The notes under the pieces: model-generated
The model's database searches: none
What the model was told of the DNA's origin: nothing
What the model saw: the letters and a program-made list of their open reading frames with translations, nothing else
Source of the DNA: CAZBYL01 sp964496275
Lineage (GTDB): Bacteria; Synergistota; Synergistia; Synergistales; Synergistaceae
Assembly: GCA_964496275.1 (NCBI GenBank)
Contig: CAZBYL010000012.1
Location: 1 to 46,875 of the forward strand
Reading direction: 5' to 3'
Length of the DNA stretch: 46,875 nt
Shown: one piece after another, positions 1 to 9,191 of the stretch
How the letters are laid out: each line of letters starts with the position of its first letter
Numbering within the stretch: the first letter of the stretch is position 1
Translations under genes and position numbers: made by a program

Positions 1-319
1 GAATTTATACGATCTTAGGGATTGTGAACAGGTACGGAAGATTTGACGCTTACCGCAAAGAATTCATGACGAGAATAATATGGAGAGCCTCGGGGAAATC
101 AAACTAATTTCACTGAGGCTCTCCTATTTTGTACTAAACCGTTTGAAACCAAAAGTTATACTGAAACAGCAGCAGACTGCAGAATCGCCATAAGCAGGAG
201 GCTGTAAGGCTTTGCGCAATATATGCACTAACCGTGCGGTACTATCGTGATTTCAAACTCGCATTTCCAGAAATAGAATGGCAGTGCTTTGACGTTACTA
301 TTTTCTGAAAATGTTTAAG
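1..319. other. Gene-poor left edge
   Basis: No complete gene is visible. A 34-codon open frame enters from the left edge at base 3 and stops at 105-107. It could be the C-terminus of a plus-strand gene, but its stop lies inside the terminator-like hairpin at 82-124, which makes this doubtful, and the residues are not recognised. Bases 131-319 lie downstream of the V-ATPase operon on the minus strand. I see no clear intrinsic terminator for that operon there. Confidence 0.4.
82..130 (+). terminator. Intrinsic terminator for a gene left of the window
   Basis: A long inverted repeat (82-99 with 107-124) begins GGAGAGCCTC and ends GAGGCTCTCC. It has one G-T wobble and one mismatch in 18 positions and is followed by TATTTT on the plus strand. 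The T-rich side indicates termination of rightward transcription entering the window. Read on the minus strand it is followed by a poorer AT tract, so it could also act weakly on the V-ATPase operon. Confidence 0.65.
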
Positions 320-1696
320 CTAATCGTTTTTATTGATGTGCTCCTGTATATCAGCAAGCGAAACACGTGTTAGTTCGCTTCTTGGAAGAGATGAGAGTAT
401 ATCCCACGACATATCCAGTGAGAAACCTATCTCTCTGTCGTCTTCTTTGCCCTGTTTTAGGAATTTTTCTTCAAACAAACGTCCGAATTCCAACGATGAC
501 TTGTCGTTTTTGGATAGTTCGTCTTCTCCGACGACTCCCGCGAGCGAGCGAACTTCCTGAACTCTGCTGTATGACGCAAAGAGCTGGCTTGAGACGTTGG
601 GGTGGTCTTCGCGTGTAAAGCCCTTTCCTATTCCGTCCTTCATCAGACGGGAAAGGCTGGTGAGAATATCTATCGGAGGATATATATTCTTTGCGTCAAG
701 GTCTCTCGACAAAACAATCTGCCCCTCCGTAATGAAGCCTGTGAGGTCGGGAATGGGGTGAGTTATATCGTCGTTGGGCATTGTAAGTATCGGTATCTGA
801 GTTACACTGCCCTCTATTCCCCTTACGACTCCGGCACGTTCATAGAGAGATGCAAGGTCGCTGTAAAGGTATGCTGGGTAGCCCTTTCTGCTGGGAACTT
901 CGCCCGCTGCGACTCCAAGTTCGCGGAGAGCTTCGCAGTAGCTTGTCATGTCCGTTATTACGACTAGAACGTGAAGTCCAAGCTCGTATGCCAGATACTC
1001 GGCTGTTGTCAGAGCCATACGAGGAGTTGCTATACGTTCGATAACTGGGTCGTCAGCCAAGTTCAGGAACGTGACAATATTGTTGCTGTGTCCGCGCGAG
1101 GAAAGCTCCTGGGTAAAGTACGCCGCGTCGTCGTGCTTAATGCCTATACCGGCAAATACGACGGCGAAATCTTCCGAACCCATAATTTTTGCCTGAGTAG
1201 CTATCTGAACGGCAAGCTGATTATGTGGCAGACCGTTGCCCGAGAAGATAGGAAGCTTCTGTCCGCGGATAAGCGTAGTCAGAGTGTCTATCGCCGATAT
1301 CCCCGTGTGTATAAAGTCCTTGGGATACTGGCGTGCCATCGGGTTTAGCGGCAGCCCGTTTATGTTGACTTTTTTGCCGCCGAATATTTCTCCGCAGCCG
1401 TCCCTCGGTTCTCCGAGCCCGTTGAAGGTTCTGCCGAGCATGTTCTTTGAAAGGTGAACCTCAAGGGGTTTACCTAAAAAGCGAACCTTTGTCGTGTTGG
1501 GGACGAGGTCCTCCGTACCGGTGAAAACCTGTACCAGCGTAGCCTTTTCGCTCAAAGACTTGACCTGTCCGTGGCGGACGTTGCCCTTGCTGTCTCTGAT
1601 GTTTACGAGCTCTCCATAGCCGACGCCGGAGACGTTTTCAAGCAGTATAAACGGTCCGTCTATGTCCTTTACACCTATATATTCAGGCTGTGCCAT
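320..1696 (-). CDS. atpB: V-type ATP synthase subunit B
   Basis: Non-catalytic nucleotide-binding subunit of the A3B3 hexamer of a V/A-type ATPase, which couples ATP synthesis or hydrolysis to ion movement across the membrane. The 458-residue length is typical. As expected for B, the P-loop position is degenerate (FSGNGLPHN, about residues 151-159) and lacks the GKT of subunit A. The start is ATG at 1696, preceded by GGAGGTGA, which overlaps the end of atpA; only three bases separate the two genes. It is the last gene of the nine-gene minus-strand operon. Confident family call. Confidence 0.97.
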   Translation of the reverse strand: MAQPEYIGVKDIDGPFILLENVSGVGYGELVNIRDSKGNVRHGQVKSLSEKATLVQVFTGTEDLVPNTTKVRFLGKPLEVHLSKNMLGRTFNGLGEPRDGCGEIFGGKKVNINGLPLNPMARQYPKDFIHTGISAIDTLTTLIRGQKLPIFSGNGLPHNQLAVQIATQAKIMGSEDFAVVFAGIGIKHDDAAYFTQELSSRGHSNNIVTFLNLADDPVIERIATPRMALTTAEYLAYELGLHVLVVITDMTSYCEALRELGVAAGEVPSRKGYPAYLYSDLASLYERAGVVRGIEGSVTQIPILTMPNDDITHPIPDLTGFITEGQIVLSRDLDAKNIYPPIDILTSLSRLMKDGIGKGFTREDHPNVSSQLFASYSRVQEVRSLAGVVGEDELSKNDKSSLEFGRLFEEKFLKQGKEDDREIGFSLDMSWDILSSLPRSELTRVSLADIQEHINKND

Positions 1697-1699
1697 CGG

Positions 1700-3505
1700 C
1701 TATTCACCTCCAAGCTTTCTTGTACGTTCCGATGCGACTCGCGTAAGGTGCGCGTCAATGCGTTTGCGCACGTCAGCAAATCCGTTTTTATCCTCCGAGT
1801 CTATTTCACGAAGGTGAGTAATAGCATCCACAGAGTCATCTTCCTTGATAAGGGAGATAGGAATGCCCTTGCGTATAAGTTCCATTGACTTGTGATAGAA
1901 ACCGATTATCAAATCCAGTATTTCAAAACCCTTTGCCGGCGGTGAGTATGAGTCCTGGTTGAAAGAGTTCTGCTGCAAGTATCCGTTTTTAATGAGAAAC
2001 GCAGTAAAAGCGACAAGTCTCTGGTCATCGGGCAGAACATCCTCGCCGACCAGCTTTATTACCTGCTGAACCTTTGTGTCTTCCGCCAGTATCTGTCGTA
2101 CTTCGTCTCTTACTTCGCCCCAGCGTGGGTCTACGTTTGTGCAGAACCAGCCGTTAACCTCTTCCGCGTACTCGCTGTATGAGTCTATCCACGAAATGGC
2201 GGGATAGTGGCGTGCGTTTGCCAAGTTCTTGTCGAGTCCCCAGAAGCAGCGGATAAATCTCTTTGTATGTCTCGTTACAGGCTCTGTAAAGTCTCCGCCC
2301 GGAGGTGATACGGCTCCTATTACGCTGACGCTTCCGTTTTCTCCTCCGAGTGTGACGACCCTTCCAGCACGCTCATAGAACTCTGCCAGTCTGCTAGGAA
2401 GATAAGCGGGGAAGCCTTCTTCCGCAGGTATCTCTTCCAGTCGTCCTGAAAGTTCGCGGAGAGCCTCCGCCCAGCGTGAAGTTGAGTCCGCCATTATTGC
2501 GACGTCGTAACCCATGTCGCGGAAGTATTCCGCTATCGTAATACCCGTGTAGATGGAGGCTTCACGTGCCGCAACCGGCATGTTTGAGGTATTTGCGATA
2601 AGTATGGTACGTTCCATAAGGGGACGTCCCGACCTCGGGTCCTCAAGCACGGGGAACTGCTCCAGAACGTCAGTCATCTCGTTTCCGCGCTCACCACAGC
2701 CTATGTATATTACGACCTGAGCATCGCCCCATTTTGCGAGCTGGTGCTGAGTGACTGTTTTTCCTGTTCCGAAACCGCCCGGGATACATGCCGTGCCGCC
2801 CTTTGCTATGGGGAACAACCCGTCAATGACTCTCTGTCCGGTGACAAAAGGCTCATTGGGCAGCAGACGCTCCCTGTATTGGCGAGGGGTTCTGACCGGC
2901 CAGCGCTGTATCATGGGTATGGAAACTTCACGTCCGAAAGCGTCCTTTACCTTGGCTACGTCCTCGGAACCTTTGTGTTTTCCCGCCGGTATTATCCACG
3001 TGATTTCTCCCTCTGTTCCGACCGGAGCCATAATCCTGTGGAGAAGGAGCGGCGTTTCCTGAATTGTAGCCAATACCATTCCGGGGGTTATGAGGTCTCC
3101 CACCTTTGCGGCGGGCACAACATCCCACACCTTTTCTCTGTTTATCATGTTGACGGAGGTTCCCGGGGAAATGTACATTCCCTCTTCCTCAAGGAGAGCG
3201 TCGAGAGGGCGTCCTATCCCGTCAAAGAAGCTGCCGATAAGCCCGGGGCCTATCTCGATGGAGAGAGGTTCTCCCGTGCCGTATACCTTTTCGTCTATCA
3301 TAAGTCCTTCGGTGTCTTCGTACACCTGGATGGTCGCATTATTGCCATCCATGCTTATTATCTCGCCCATAAGCTTTTTGGGACCGACGTGAACAACCTC
3401 GCGCATTGCGAAATCGCGCATTTCGGTTGCCTTTATGACAGGTCCGTTGACGAAGGTTACTATACCTTCTTTATGCACTTTAACGCCGTTATTTTTGGAC
3501 TCCAA
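1700..3505 (-). CDS. atpA: V-type ATP synthase subunit A (catalytic)
   Basis: Catalytic subunit of the V/A-type ATPase. The 601-residue protein has the P-loop GGFGTGKT at 243-250 and GERGNE near 271-276 carrying the catalytic glutamate. The insertion between the N-terminal barrel and the P-loop that separates V-type A from F-type beta is present (about 115-200). The start is a TTG at 3505, seven bases after GGGAGGA; the nearby ATG is out of frame and soon stops. It lies 13 bases after atpE and three before atpB. Confidence 0.97.
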   Translation of the reverse strand: MESKNNGVKVHKEGIVTFVNGPVIKATEMRDFAMREVVHVGPKKLMGEIISMDGNNATIQVYEDTEGLMIDEKVYGTGEPLSIEIGPGLIGSFFDGIGRPLDALLEEEGMYISPGTSVNMINREKVWDVVPAAKVGDLITPGMVLATIQETPLLLHRIMAPVGTEGEITWIIPAGKHKGSEDVAKVKDAFGREVSIPMIQRWPVRTPRQYRERLLPNEPFVTGQRVIDGLFPIAKGGTACIPGGFGTGKTVTQHQLAKWGDAQVVIYIGCGERGNEMTDVLEQFPVLEDPRSGRPLMERTILIANTSNMPVAAREASIYTGITIAEYFRDMGYDVAIMADSTSRWAEALRELSGRLEEIPAEEGFPAYLPSRLAEFYERAGRVVTLGGENGSVSVIGAVSPPGGDFTEPVTRHTKRFIRCFWGLDKNLANARHYPAISWIDSYSEYAEEVNGWFCTNVDPRWGEVRDEVRQILAEDTKVQQVIKLVGEDVLPDDQRLVAFTAFLIKNGYLQQNSFNQDSYSPPAKGFEILDLIIGFYHKSMELIRKGIPISLIKEDDSVDAITHLREIDSEDKNGFADVRKRIDAHLTRVASERTRKLGGE

Positions 3506-3518
3506 AGTTCATTCCTCC

Positions 3519-4133
3519 CTAAAGCAAAGGCAGGAGTCGTTCGGCAAGCGTATCTGCCATCTCCTGTGTCAAACTCTGCCAGTCCAGATTGACCTGCCTG
3601 CGATTGTCTGTTGTCGACACCCAGCATCCGCCGAGTATCGGAGCCGGTTCCGGATCGAATACAAAGTTGATTCCGGGTGCTGCGCTGCGCATGTTCTCGG
3701 ATAGTTTATCGGCAAGAGTCGTATCCACCGCGGAAAGGCGAAATTTCAGAGAGTCAACGCCCTTAAGCGAGGTTGATGCTTCAACGCACATACCCGTAAG
3801 TATCTCCAGATAATTCTCCTTATCTCTCAGGTGAACCAGTTTGTCTTGGAGTCTGCCGAGAGCATCCGAGAGTATCCTGTTCTGAAGGCGCAATGTTTCC
3901 GTTGATTTTTCTCTTTCGGCGGCAAGAATCTGTCTGCGTCTTATATCCTCGGCGCGTTTGCGCGAATCTTGAAGAATAAGGTTTGTTTCTCTCTGAAGTT
4001 TTTCTGTCTCTTTGACAAGCCAATCATCAGCTTCACGCTGAGCCGTGGCGACAATACTCTTCTTCTCTCCGTCGGCTCTGTCCAGTATTATATCTCTGAG
4101 TGTTCCTATCTTTTCGCTTGAAACTTCCTTCAT
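3519..4133 (-). CDS. atpE: V-type ATP synthase subunit E (peripheral stalk)
   Basis: About 204 residues. The N-terminal half is rich in charged residues and likely a long coiled coil (about 1-110); the C-terminal half is globular. This is the architecture of subunit E, which pairs with G/H in the peripheral stalk and holds A3B3 still against the rotor. I chose ATG at 4133, which overlaps the TGA of atpF (TGATG) and follows GGGGTGA by eight bases. A GTG one codon upstream is possible but too close to the ribosome-binding site. Confidence 0.9.
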   Translation of the reverse strand: MKEVSSEKIGTLRDIILDRADGEKKSIVATAQREADDWLVKETEKLQRETNLILQDSRKRAEDIRRRQILAAEREKSTETLRLQNRILSDALGRLQDKLVHLRDKENYLEILTGMCVEASTSLKGVDSLKFRLSAVDTTLADKLSENMRSAAPGINFVFDPEPAPILGGCWVSTTDNRRQVNLDWQSLTQEMADTLAERLLPLL

Positions 4134-4441
4134 CACATTTTCACCCCAATGGCTTCCTGTACGTAACGGGTCAGAAAATCGGGACCTCTTTTTGTACCGA
4201 ATCTGTCAGGTATTTCAACGACAAGTGGCAGTTCTCCGCGTTCACGGAGCTGCTGTATTATATCCGGCGCCATCTCAGCAGCCTTCTCGGTTATTGCAAG
4301 AATCGCAAGACCGGGTGTTCTGAGTGCGTTATCTATGGCTGTAAACGCTTCGTCGGATGTGTGAACTAGACAACCCGGTATGCCTGCCAGTCTCATTCCG
4401 ACAAGGGAGTCATGGTTGTCGCTCACAAGGTATGCTTTCAT
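4133..4441 (-). CDS. atpF: V-type ATP synthase subunit F
   Basis: A 102-residue central-stalk subunit. The N-terminus MKAYLVSDNHDSLVGMRLAG has the Rossmann-like beginning typical of subunit F, which binds subunit D on the rotor. It sits between atpK and atpE and its stop overlaps the atpE start. No strong ribosome-binding site is seen (a purine-rich stretch precedes the ATG), so expression may rely on translation from the gene upstream. Small size makes family assignment depend partly on context, but length and order agree. Confidence 0.9.
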   Translation of the reverse strand: MKAYLVSDNHDSLVGMRLAGIPGCLVHTSDEAFTAIDNALRTPGLAILAITEKAAEMAPDIIQQLRERGELPLVVEIPDRFGTKRGPDFLTRYVQEAIGVKM

Positions 4442-4461
4442 TTTTTTCGCTCTGACCCGCT

Positions 4462-4878
4462 CTACAGACGTCCGAGGATCAAGAGTGACACGATAACGCC
4501 GTAGATGGCGATACCTTCGGAGAGTCCGAGGTAGATAAGCGTGGTGCCGAGCATCTCAGGCTTCTCTCCGACAAGTCCGAGAGCCGCAGATCCGACGCTC
4601 GCAACGGCAAGACCGGCTCCGAGACATGCAAGTCCCGTGGAGATAGCTGCTGCTATGAATCCCATTCCGGCGCCTGATCCCAAAGGAGCTGCGGCCGCTT
4701 CGGCAAATGCGGGGTGTGAAGTGAGTGCTATCACCGCTCCGGAGAACACCATGAAGGACGAAATTCCAAGGCTTGCTGCGTATACCGCACGGCTGCCCTT
4801 GTACCCCTTGCGCTGCATTAAATATCCGATACCCACCATGGCTGCGACTGTAGCGCAGCAAATTGCCAAACCGAACAT
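4462..4878 (-). CDS. atpK: V-type ATP synthase subunit K (membrane rotor ring)
   Basis: A 138-residue hydrophobic proteolipid with four predicted membrane segments: about 1-22, 33-54, 70-97 and 108-137. The last segment carries the ion-binding glutamate in GLSEGIAIYG. The first hairpin has no equivalent acid, so each subunit has one ion site, as known for duplicated V-type K proteins. I chose ATG at 4878 because AAGGAG lies just upstream; the open frame extends 18 codons further without a good site. A small Ala-rich loop (AFAEAAAA, about 56-63) separates the halves. Coupling ion (Na+ or H+) cannot be told safely by eye. Confidence 0.93.
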   Translation of the reverse strand: MFGLAICCATVAAMVGIGYLMQRKGYKGSRAVYAASLGISSFMVFSGAVIALTSHPAFAEAAAAPLGSGAGMGFIAAAISTGLACLGAGLAVASVGSAALGLVGEKPEMLGTTLIYLGLSEGIAIYGVIVSLLILGRL

Positions 4879-4962
4879 ATTGAACAACTCCTTTTTATTT
4901 ACTTTTAAATTAGTATACTTTTTTGTTTTCACAAAACGGTGCGTGGATGCCGCAGTATGTGC

Positions 4963-6924
4963 CTATCTGGCTCTTGCGGATTTTTGTGCCAATTCCTTGT
5001 TCCAGCCTACAGGCTTGAACGCGCTTCCACCTCCCTTGTAAAACTTTCCGAAGAATTCGTAGTATTCAAGTCTGAGTGTCTGTATAAATACGATAAGACC
5101 TTCCAGACATACTATTACAACATTTCCCAATATCAGGATAAGCCCCTTCATAACAATGCCTCCCGGCAGCGAGTGTACCATCTCGGAGAGCATTATTACC
5201 GCCATAGAGAGCCCCACGTGGTTCAGGGCAAACGCGGCAAGTCGTACGAAGGACGCTGTGTTTGAGACAAAGGACATCAGGTTGTGCATTATCTCAAATA
5301 TGTTCAGCACGACCGATTCTCCTTCACCCTTCTGACGGAGCAGATACCTTGCCAATATGTCTCTGAATACCATAAGCACCATCATCAGACATATTCCGCC
5401 CCACATCATGTTTGCCGTGAAGTCGGATATTTTGGTGCCGGTCATATATATCGCAGCCAGAGCAGCCATTGTCCAATAAAGGAACAGTCCGGCCATTCCC
5501 TGACCGTCAAAGAGCAATCGCCCGAAGTCCCTGTTTCTGTATTGCTGTATCATGTTCAGAACAAGTCCCAGACTTATCATGAATACGCCAAGGCATATCG
5601 CGATTATCAGAAGCCTGTTTGTGTCGTGCATCGGCGAGAGCCAGAGCGCCGGGATAATGTCTTCCAAACCGAAGATGCTTCCGTACAGAGCTCCGAATAC
5701 CATTGAACTGACAGAGGCAGACTTTATTACCTGACCGAAGGATTTTTTCATCATTCCGTTTTTCACCAGGAACGTAGCTCCAAGGAAAATCATAAGCCCG
5801 TGTCCGATATCTCCGAACATGAAGCCAAAGAAAAGGATGAACGAAATCGCAACGATGGGCGACGGGTCTATCTCCCCATAGGAAGGCAGACTGTACATTG
5901 CAACTATATCCTGGAAAGCTCTGAACATAGGATTGTTCTTGAGCAGAGTGGGGACTCGTATTCCCGAATATGTGATATCTTTCGTGTCCTCGACCATAAC
6001 CGTGGTCATAGGAGCCTCTTCTTCTATTGTTTTGTATATTCCGGCAAGCGTGTCCTCGGGAATCCAGCCGGAAAGCAGGAACATCCCGCTGACCTCGCCT
6101 CTTCCTTTGCACACATCATACACTCGCTGCATCGTGTAGAGCTGCGAATAGAGCAGTTCATACTGTGAGCGGTGTTCCTTTAGCATGTCCTTTGCAGCCT
6201 TAGCAAGCCCCTTTATGGCGCGTTGGTGGTTGGTGATGCGCTTGTTTATCAATGCGAGGGGGTCATCGCCCTCAAGCTGCTCGGATATTTTCTTGAGCGA
6301 AAATTCCTTGAAGTAGACCGCATCAAGCAGTTTCTTTGTTGATTCCTCGTAACCCGGGACGGTAATGACCATTGCCCAAGTATTTCCGTTGACAACGGTG
6401 AGCCCGTTGATTGCTATCGGGGACTCCTCGCCGCTCTCGGTAAGTCTTTGGTAATTTTCATTTGACAAACGTCCGAAAAACGTGTGAAGAAACTTTCCGT
6501 CTGCGAGTTCTTTGGGGCTGAACTCGGCCCCTCTGAGAGCTTCGACAAAAAGTTTAGCCGCTGAAAGCAGCTCTTCCTCTTCAAGAAGTACATTTCTGCG
6601 TTTCTCCCAGACTTCGAGACGTCTGGACGCTTTGTCGACGGTATAACGTGCATTTGTCAGAGTAAAATCTTTTGTAATCGTGACGGGGGACGGGTCGGGA
6701 ATCATCTCCTGCGCCACTTTCCAGACCGTGGTGACCTTTGAGAGCAGTTCGTCATACGGATTTTCCGTCTCTGTCGTAACTCTGGATCTGAGATTTCTGT
6801 CGTTGACCAGAATATCAAGAGGCAGCGGCTGGAAACCGCCGGTCAGTACCATCTGGCGTGCTACCGGTTCCATCTCCGAATCCGGTCCAATCATGGTCAA
6901 GGCGACCATTTTCATTACTGCCAT
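4963..6924 (-). CDS. atpI: V-type ATP synthase subunit I (membrane stator)
   Basis: A 653-residue homologue of the V-ATPase a/I subunit. It has a cytoplasmic N-terminal half (about 1-340), with coiled-coil-like segments near 90-115 and 240-275, then a C-terminal half with seven or eight membrane helices. The helices include the region with conserved arginine (SFVRLAAFALNHVGLS, about 560-575), which works with the K-subunit glutamate in ion transfer. The start ATG at 6924 follows GGGGGTGA and overlaps atpC by ten bases. A second in-frame ATG three codons later is an alternative. Confidence 0.95.
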   Translation of the reverse strand: MAVMKMVALTMIGPDSEMEPVARQMVLTGGFQPLPLDILVNDRNLRSRVTTETENPYDELLSKVTTVWKVAQEMIPDPSPVTITKDFTLTNARYTVDKASRRLEVWEKRRNVLLEEEELLSAAKLFVEALRGAEFSPKELADGKFLHTFFGRLSNENYQRLTESGEESPIAINGLTVVNGNTWAMVITVPGYEESTKKLLDAVYFKEFSLKKISEQLEGDDPLALINKRITNHQRAIKGLAKAAKDMLKEHRSQYELLYSQLYTMQRVYDVCKGRGEVSGMFLLSGWIPEDTLAGIYKTIEEEAPMTTVMVEDTKDITYSGIRVPTLLKNNPMFRAFQDIVAMYSLPSYGEIDPSPIVAISFILFFGFMFGDIGHGLMIFLGATFLVKNGMMKKSFGQVIKSASVSSMVFGALYGSIFGLEDIIPALWLSPMHDTNRLLIIAICLGVFMISLGLVLNMIQQYRNRDFGRLLFDGQGMAGLFLYWTMAALAAIYMTGTKISDFTANMMWGGICLMMVLMVFRDILARYLLRQKGEGESVVLNIFEIMHNLMSFVSNTASFVRLAAFALNHVGLSMAVIMLSEMVHSLPGGIVMKGLILILGNVVIVCLEGLIVFIQTLRLEYYEFFGKFYKGGGSAFKPVGWNKELAQKSARAR

Positions 6925-8015
6925 GTGGGTTCACCCCCGCTGAGAATAGGTCTAATCAAATATGCCGCCGCAGAACCGCGGTCATAATCGTACCTGACGT
7001 CCTCTATTATCCTTATAATATCGTCAGCCTCATACGATTTAAGCATAAAGTAGCTTATTGCCGTGTGGAAACTAGGCGCACCGGACTGAAACAGAGAGAG
7101 AGCCTTAAGATAAGTGTGCCGTTTTATGGACATCTCAAGAGCCAATTCTCTGTCTTCCTGTTCAAGTGCTTCTCTGAAAATCTTTGCGTAGACAGGGAAG
7201 TTTGTCTCAAAGCGGTCAAGCCTGTCCTCCCATGTTCCGCCGCGCGACATCTCCCTCAAATGGTGAGTCTTAATCTTGTACTTGACAGGCAACATTCTGC
7301 TCAAGGTTTCCTCAAGAGTCATGTGGTAATACCACGTACATCTGTGGAAGTGGTAAAGATTAAGCAAATCCACTCTCGTGCCGAAAAGAGTGGACAGGAG
7401 CTTGCTTTCCTTTGGAGAAATGTTTTTAAGGTCCGTGAATATCCTTGTTTCTATGAGGTTATCCATGGCCAGCTCCAAGGAGAACAGGGAATCCTCTCCG
7501 TCTGTTATGCGCTTTATCGGCTCACGCAGAATATCATAGTATTTTGAATCTTTCAGAGCCTCAAGAGCCTCCGAAAAATCTCTGCTGTTCAAAAGCAGGT
7601 CGTATGAAATCTTAGATCCCGGGACTGTGAAAAGCCTGCTCCTCATTGTGTCCCTGTCCACTCTTCTTGAGCGTATCCACCTGAAAATGCTCTTTAAGTG
7701 TTCCGACTCGTACCAGCCAAGCCAGTCTATAAAGAGTTCGCGCTCAGCACCCGCCAGATATGAGAGAAACGATGTCGCTTCCGTCAAAACGGCGGAACGC
7801 ACGGCATTCTCCAAATCAACACGGTGAACCTTATCAAACGGCAGAAGGTCAAGGTGTGCTTTATATCCGTCGGTCTGTTTCAGGAAGACGGCAATTTCTG
7901 TTGTGGACTTGAGGCTAAGCAACGCCCAGTACTCTTCGGGCTTAAGCAGCTGACTGTAGAGTACGTGAGCTTTTACTCCTATTGCCGTAGCCTGTCCATG
8001 TGACGTGAACGGCAA
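6915..8015 (-). CDS. atpC: V-type ATP synthase subunit C
   Basis: A 366-residue soluble all-helical protein of the V-type C / eukaryotic d family. It forms the funnel that sits on the K ring and connects the central stalk to the rotor. The start is TTG at 8015, nine bases after AGGAG that lies within the 3' end of the preceding gene. Only two bases separate the genes. Length and position in the operon match the family; there are no catalytic motifs to check. Confidence 0.93.
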   Translation of the reverse strand: MPFTSHGQATAIGVKAHVLYSQLLKPEEYWALLSLKSTTEIAVFLKQTDGYKAHLDLLPFDKVHRVDLENAVRSAVLTEATSFLSYLAGAERELFIDWLGWYESEHLKSIFRWIRSRRVDRDTMRSRLFTVPGSKISYDLLLNSRDFSEALEALKDSKYYDILREPIKRITDGEDSLFSLELAMDNLIETRIFTDLKNISPKESKLLSTLFGTRVDLLNLYHFHRCTWYYHMTLEETLSRMLPVKYKIKTHHLREMSRGGTWEDRLDRFETNFPVYAKIFREALEQEDRELALEMSIKRHTYLKALSLFQSGAPSFHTAISYFMLKSYEADDIIRIIEDVRYDYDRGSAAAYLIRPILSGGEPTWQ

Positions 8016-8017
8016 GC

Positions 8018-8359
8018 TTACGATCTCCTCTTGGAAACGTAGGTGTCGGCTATTTCAGAGACCATTGACGCTATAACTGGATCCACATTCTCCTCAAAAC
8101 GTCGCTGCATGCGGCTCCGCTCTTCCTTGCCAAGCTCGGCTATCTGGTGCGCCTCCGTCTGTGCCGAGTTTAACGCCGTTTCCATAATTCCCTTTGCCTG
8201 CTCTCTCGCAGACGCCATCTGGTTTGTTCTTTCTCCTACAAACTTTTCCTGTGCGCTGCGCAGAAACCCGTCAGACTCATTCTTTGAATCATTGACTATT
8301 CTTTTTGCCTCTGACTCGGCTCCGAGAAGAACAGCCAAAACTTCCTGCAATGTACTCAT
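8018..8359 (-). CDS. V-type ATP synthase subunit G/H (peripheral stalk coiled coil)
   Basis: About 113 residues, highly charged and almost entirely predicted coiled coil (rich in Glu, Lys, Arg, Ala and Gln). This is as in the small peripheral-stalk partner of subunit E, called G in Thermus and H in archaea. ATG at 8359 is preferred: GGAGG lies eight bases upstream, whereas the ATG two codons earlier is only two bases from it. Assigned by composition, size and operon position between D and C rather than by a specific motif. Confidence 0.83.
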   Translation of the reverse strand: MSTLQEVLAVLLGAESEAKRIVNDSKNESDGFLRSAQEKFVGERTNQMASAREQAKGIMETALNSAQTEAHQIAELGKEERSRMQRRFEENVDPVIASMVSEIADTYVSKRRS

Positions 8360-8376
8360 CAGCATAACCTCCGGTA

Positions 8377-8997
8377 TTAAGACTGCTTTGTCTTTTTCTG
8401 AGCCAGTTTCATCCTTGTAAAATCTTCCCTCTCGCCCTCTTCGAGGACGTCGGAAATAAACCTTATCTCCGCCGCATTGGACGGAATAACTACCTTTTCG
8501 AGAGCGTTAACTCTGCGGTGCGTCTTTCTTATCTGAACGGCAAGACGGTAGACGCTTGTTTCCACCTCGGCCAGTTGTGCCAAAAGCACCATGACCTTGC
8601 GGAACTGCGAATAAGCCGCGTCCATTGCGCCGGACGAACCGTGGAACGAATAGCTCGGAACTGTCTCGGCGCTCAATGGGTCAACGTCGGGAATCTCCAC
8701 TCCCATCACAGAGTGCAGCCGCACCGTAATATCCTGTGTTACAGGAACGGATTCGGATATATCTTCGACAGTGTCTATCCCGAGAGAAATATTTGCTTTC
8801 TGAAGAGCTTCGTATGCGTCGTGGAAGATATTTTCCACGTCTTCCTGAATTGTTTTCGCTGAATCTATATAACGCACAAGCTCCATCATGAGAACTTGGC
8901 GTTTCTGATCAAGGAGGTCGTGACCGGACTGTGCCATCTCCATAGAGCGTGTCAGTTTTACTAAATTGCCGCGTGTCGGCGCAAGTTTTGTCCCCAC
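8377..8997 (-). CDS. atpD: V-type ATP synthase subunit D (central rotor)
   Basis: A 206-residue rotor shaft protein with two long helices, N- and C-terminal, forming the coiled coil inside A3B3. The N-terminal LAPTRGNLVKL and the C-terminal RRVNALEKVVIP are characteristic of the family. The start is GTG at 8997, eight bases after GGAGG. It is the first gene of this operon, although in many bacterial and archaeal V-ATPase operons D is at or near the end. No convincing sigma-70 promoter was found upstream. Confidence 0.95.
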   Translation of the reverse strand: MGTKLAPTRGNLVKLTRSMEMAQSGHDLLDQKRQVLMMELVRYIDSAKTIQEDVENIFHDAYEALQKANISLGIDTVEDISESVPVTQDITVRLHSVMGVEIPDVDPLSAETVPSYSFHGSSGAMDAAYSQFRKVMVLLAQLAEVETSVYRLAVQIRKTHRRVNALEKVVIPSNAAEIRFISDVLEEGEREDFTRMKLAQKKTKQS

Positions 8998-9073
8998 ATG
9001 AATACCTCCAATCCCGTACGAATCCGCTGCCTCAGGTGCAAGGCACTTTATTTATAGAATTCCTATTTTTATG

Positions 9074-9082
9074 TGATAGAAT
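9074..9082 (+). promoter_or_regulatory. Possible extended -10 promoter of the CobT-like gene
   Basis: TGATAGAAT fits TG-N-TAGAAT, an extended -10 element. No -35 at proper distance is seen. The predicted start near 9089 would give a leader of about 100 bases with a 7-bp hairpin (9115-9121 with 9126-9132, GTTCTGC/GCAGAAC). No cobalamin riboswitch B12 box was seen. Confidence 0.3.
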
Positions 9083-9191
9083 GTGCGGTATGCCTAATCT
9101 CCACAAAACAAACTGTTCTGCGTGGGCAGAACCGTCTCGGGGTCATTCTAACTCTAAAATGTTGGGAAGTATAGGGGGTAAATTAGCGGAA

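Noticed and set aside
3..107. A 34-codon frame entering from the left edge
   Set aside because: Its stop lies within the terminator hairpin at 82-124 and the residues match nothing I recognise, so it is not listed as a gene.
9001..9191. Cobalamin riboswitch before the CobT-like gene
   Set aside because: No B12 box or long conserved fold was seen in the short leader.
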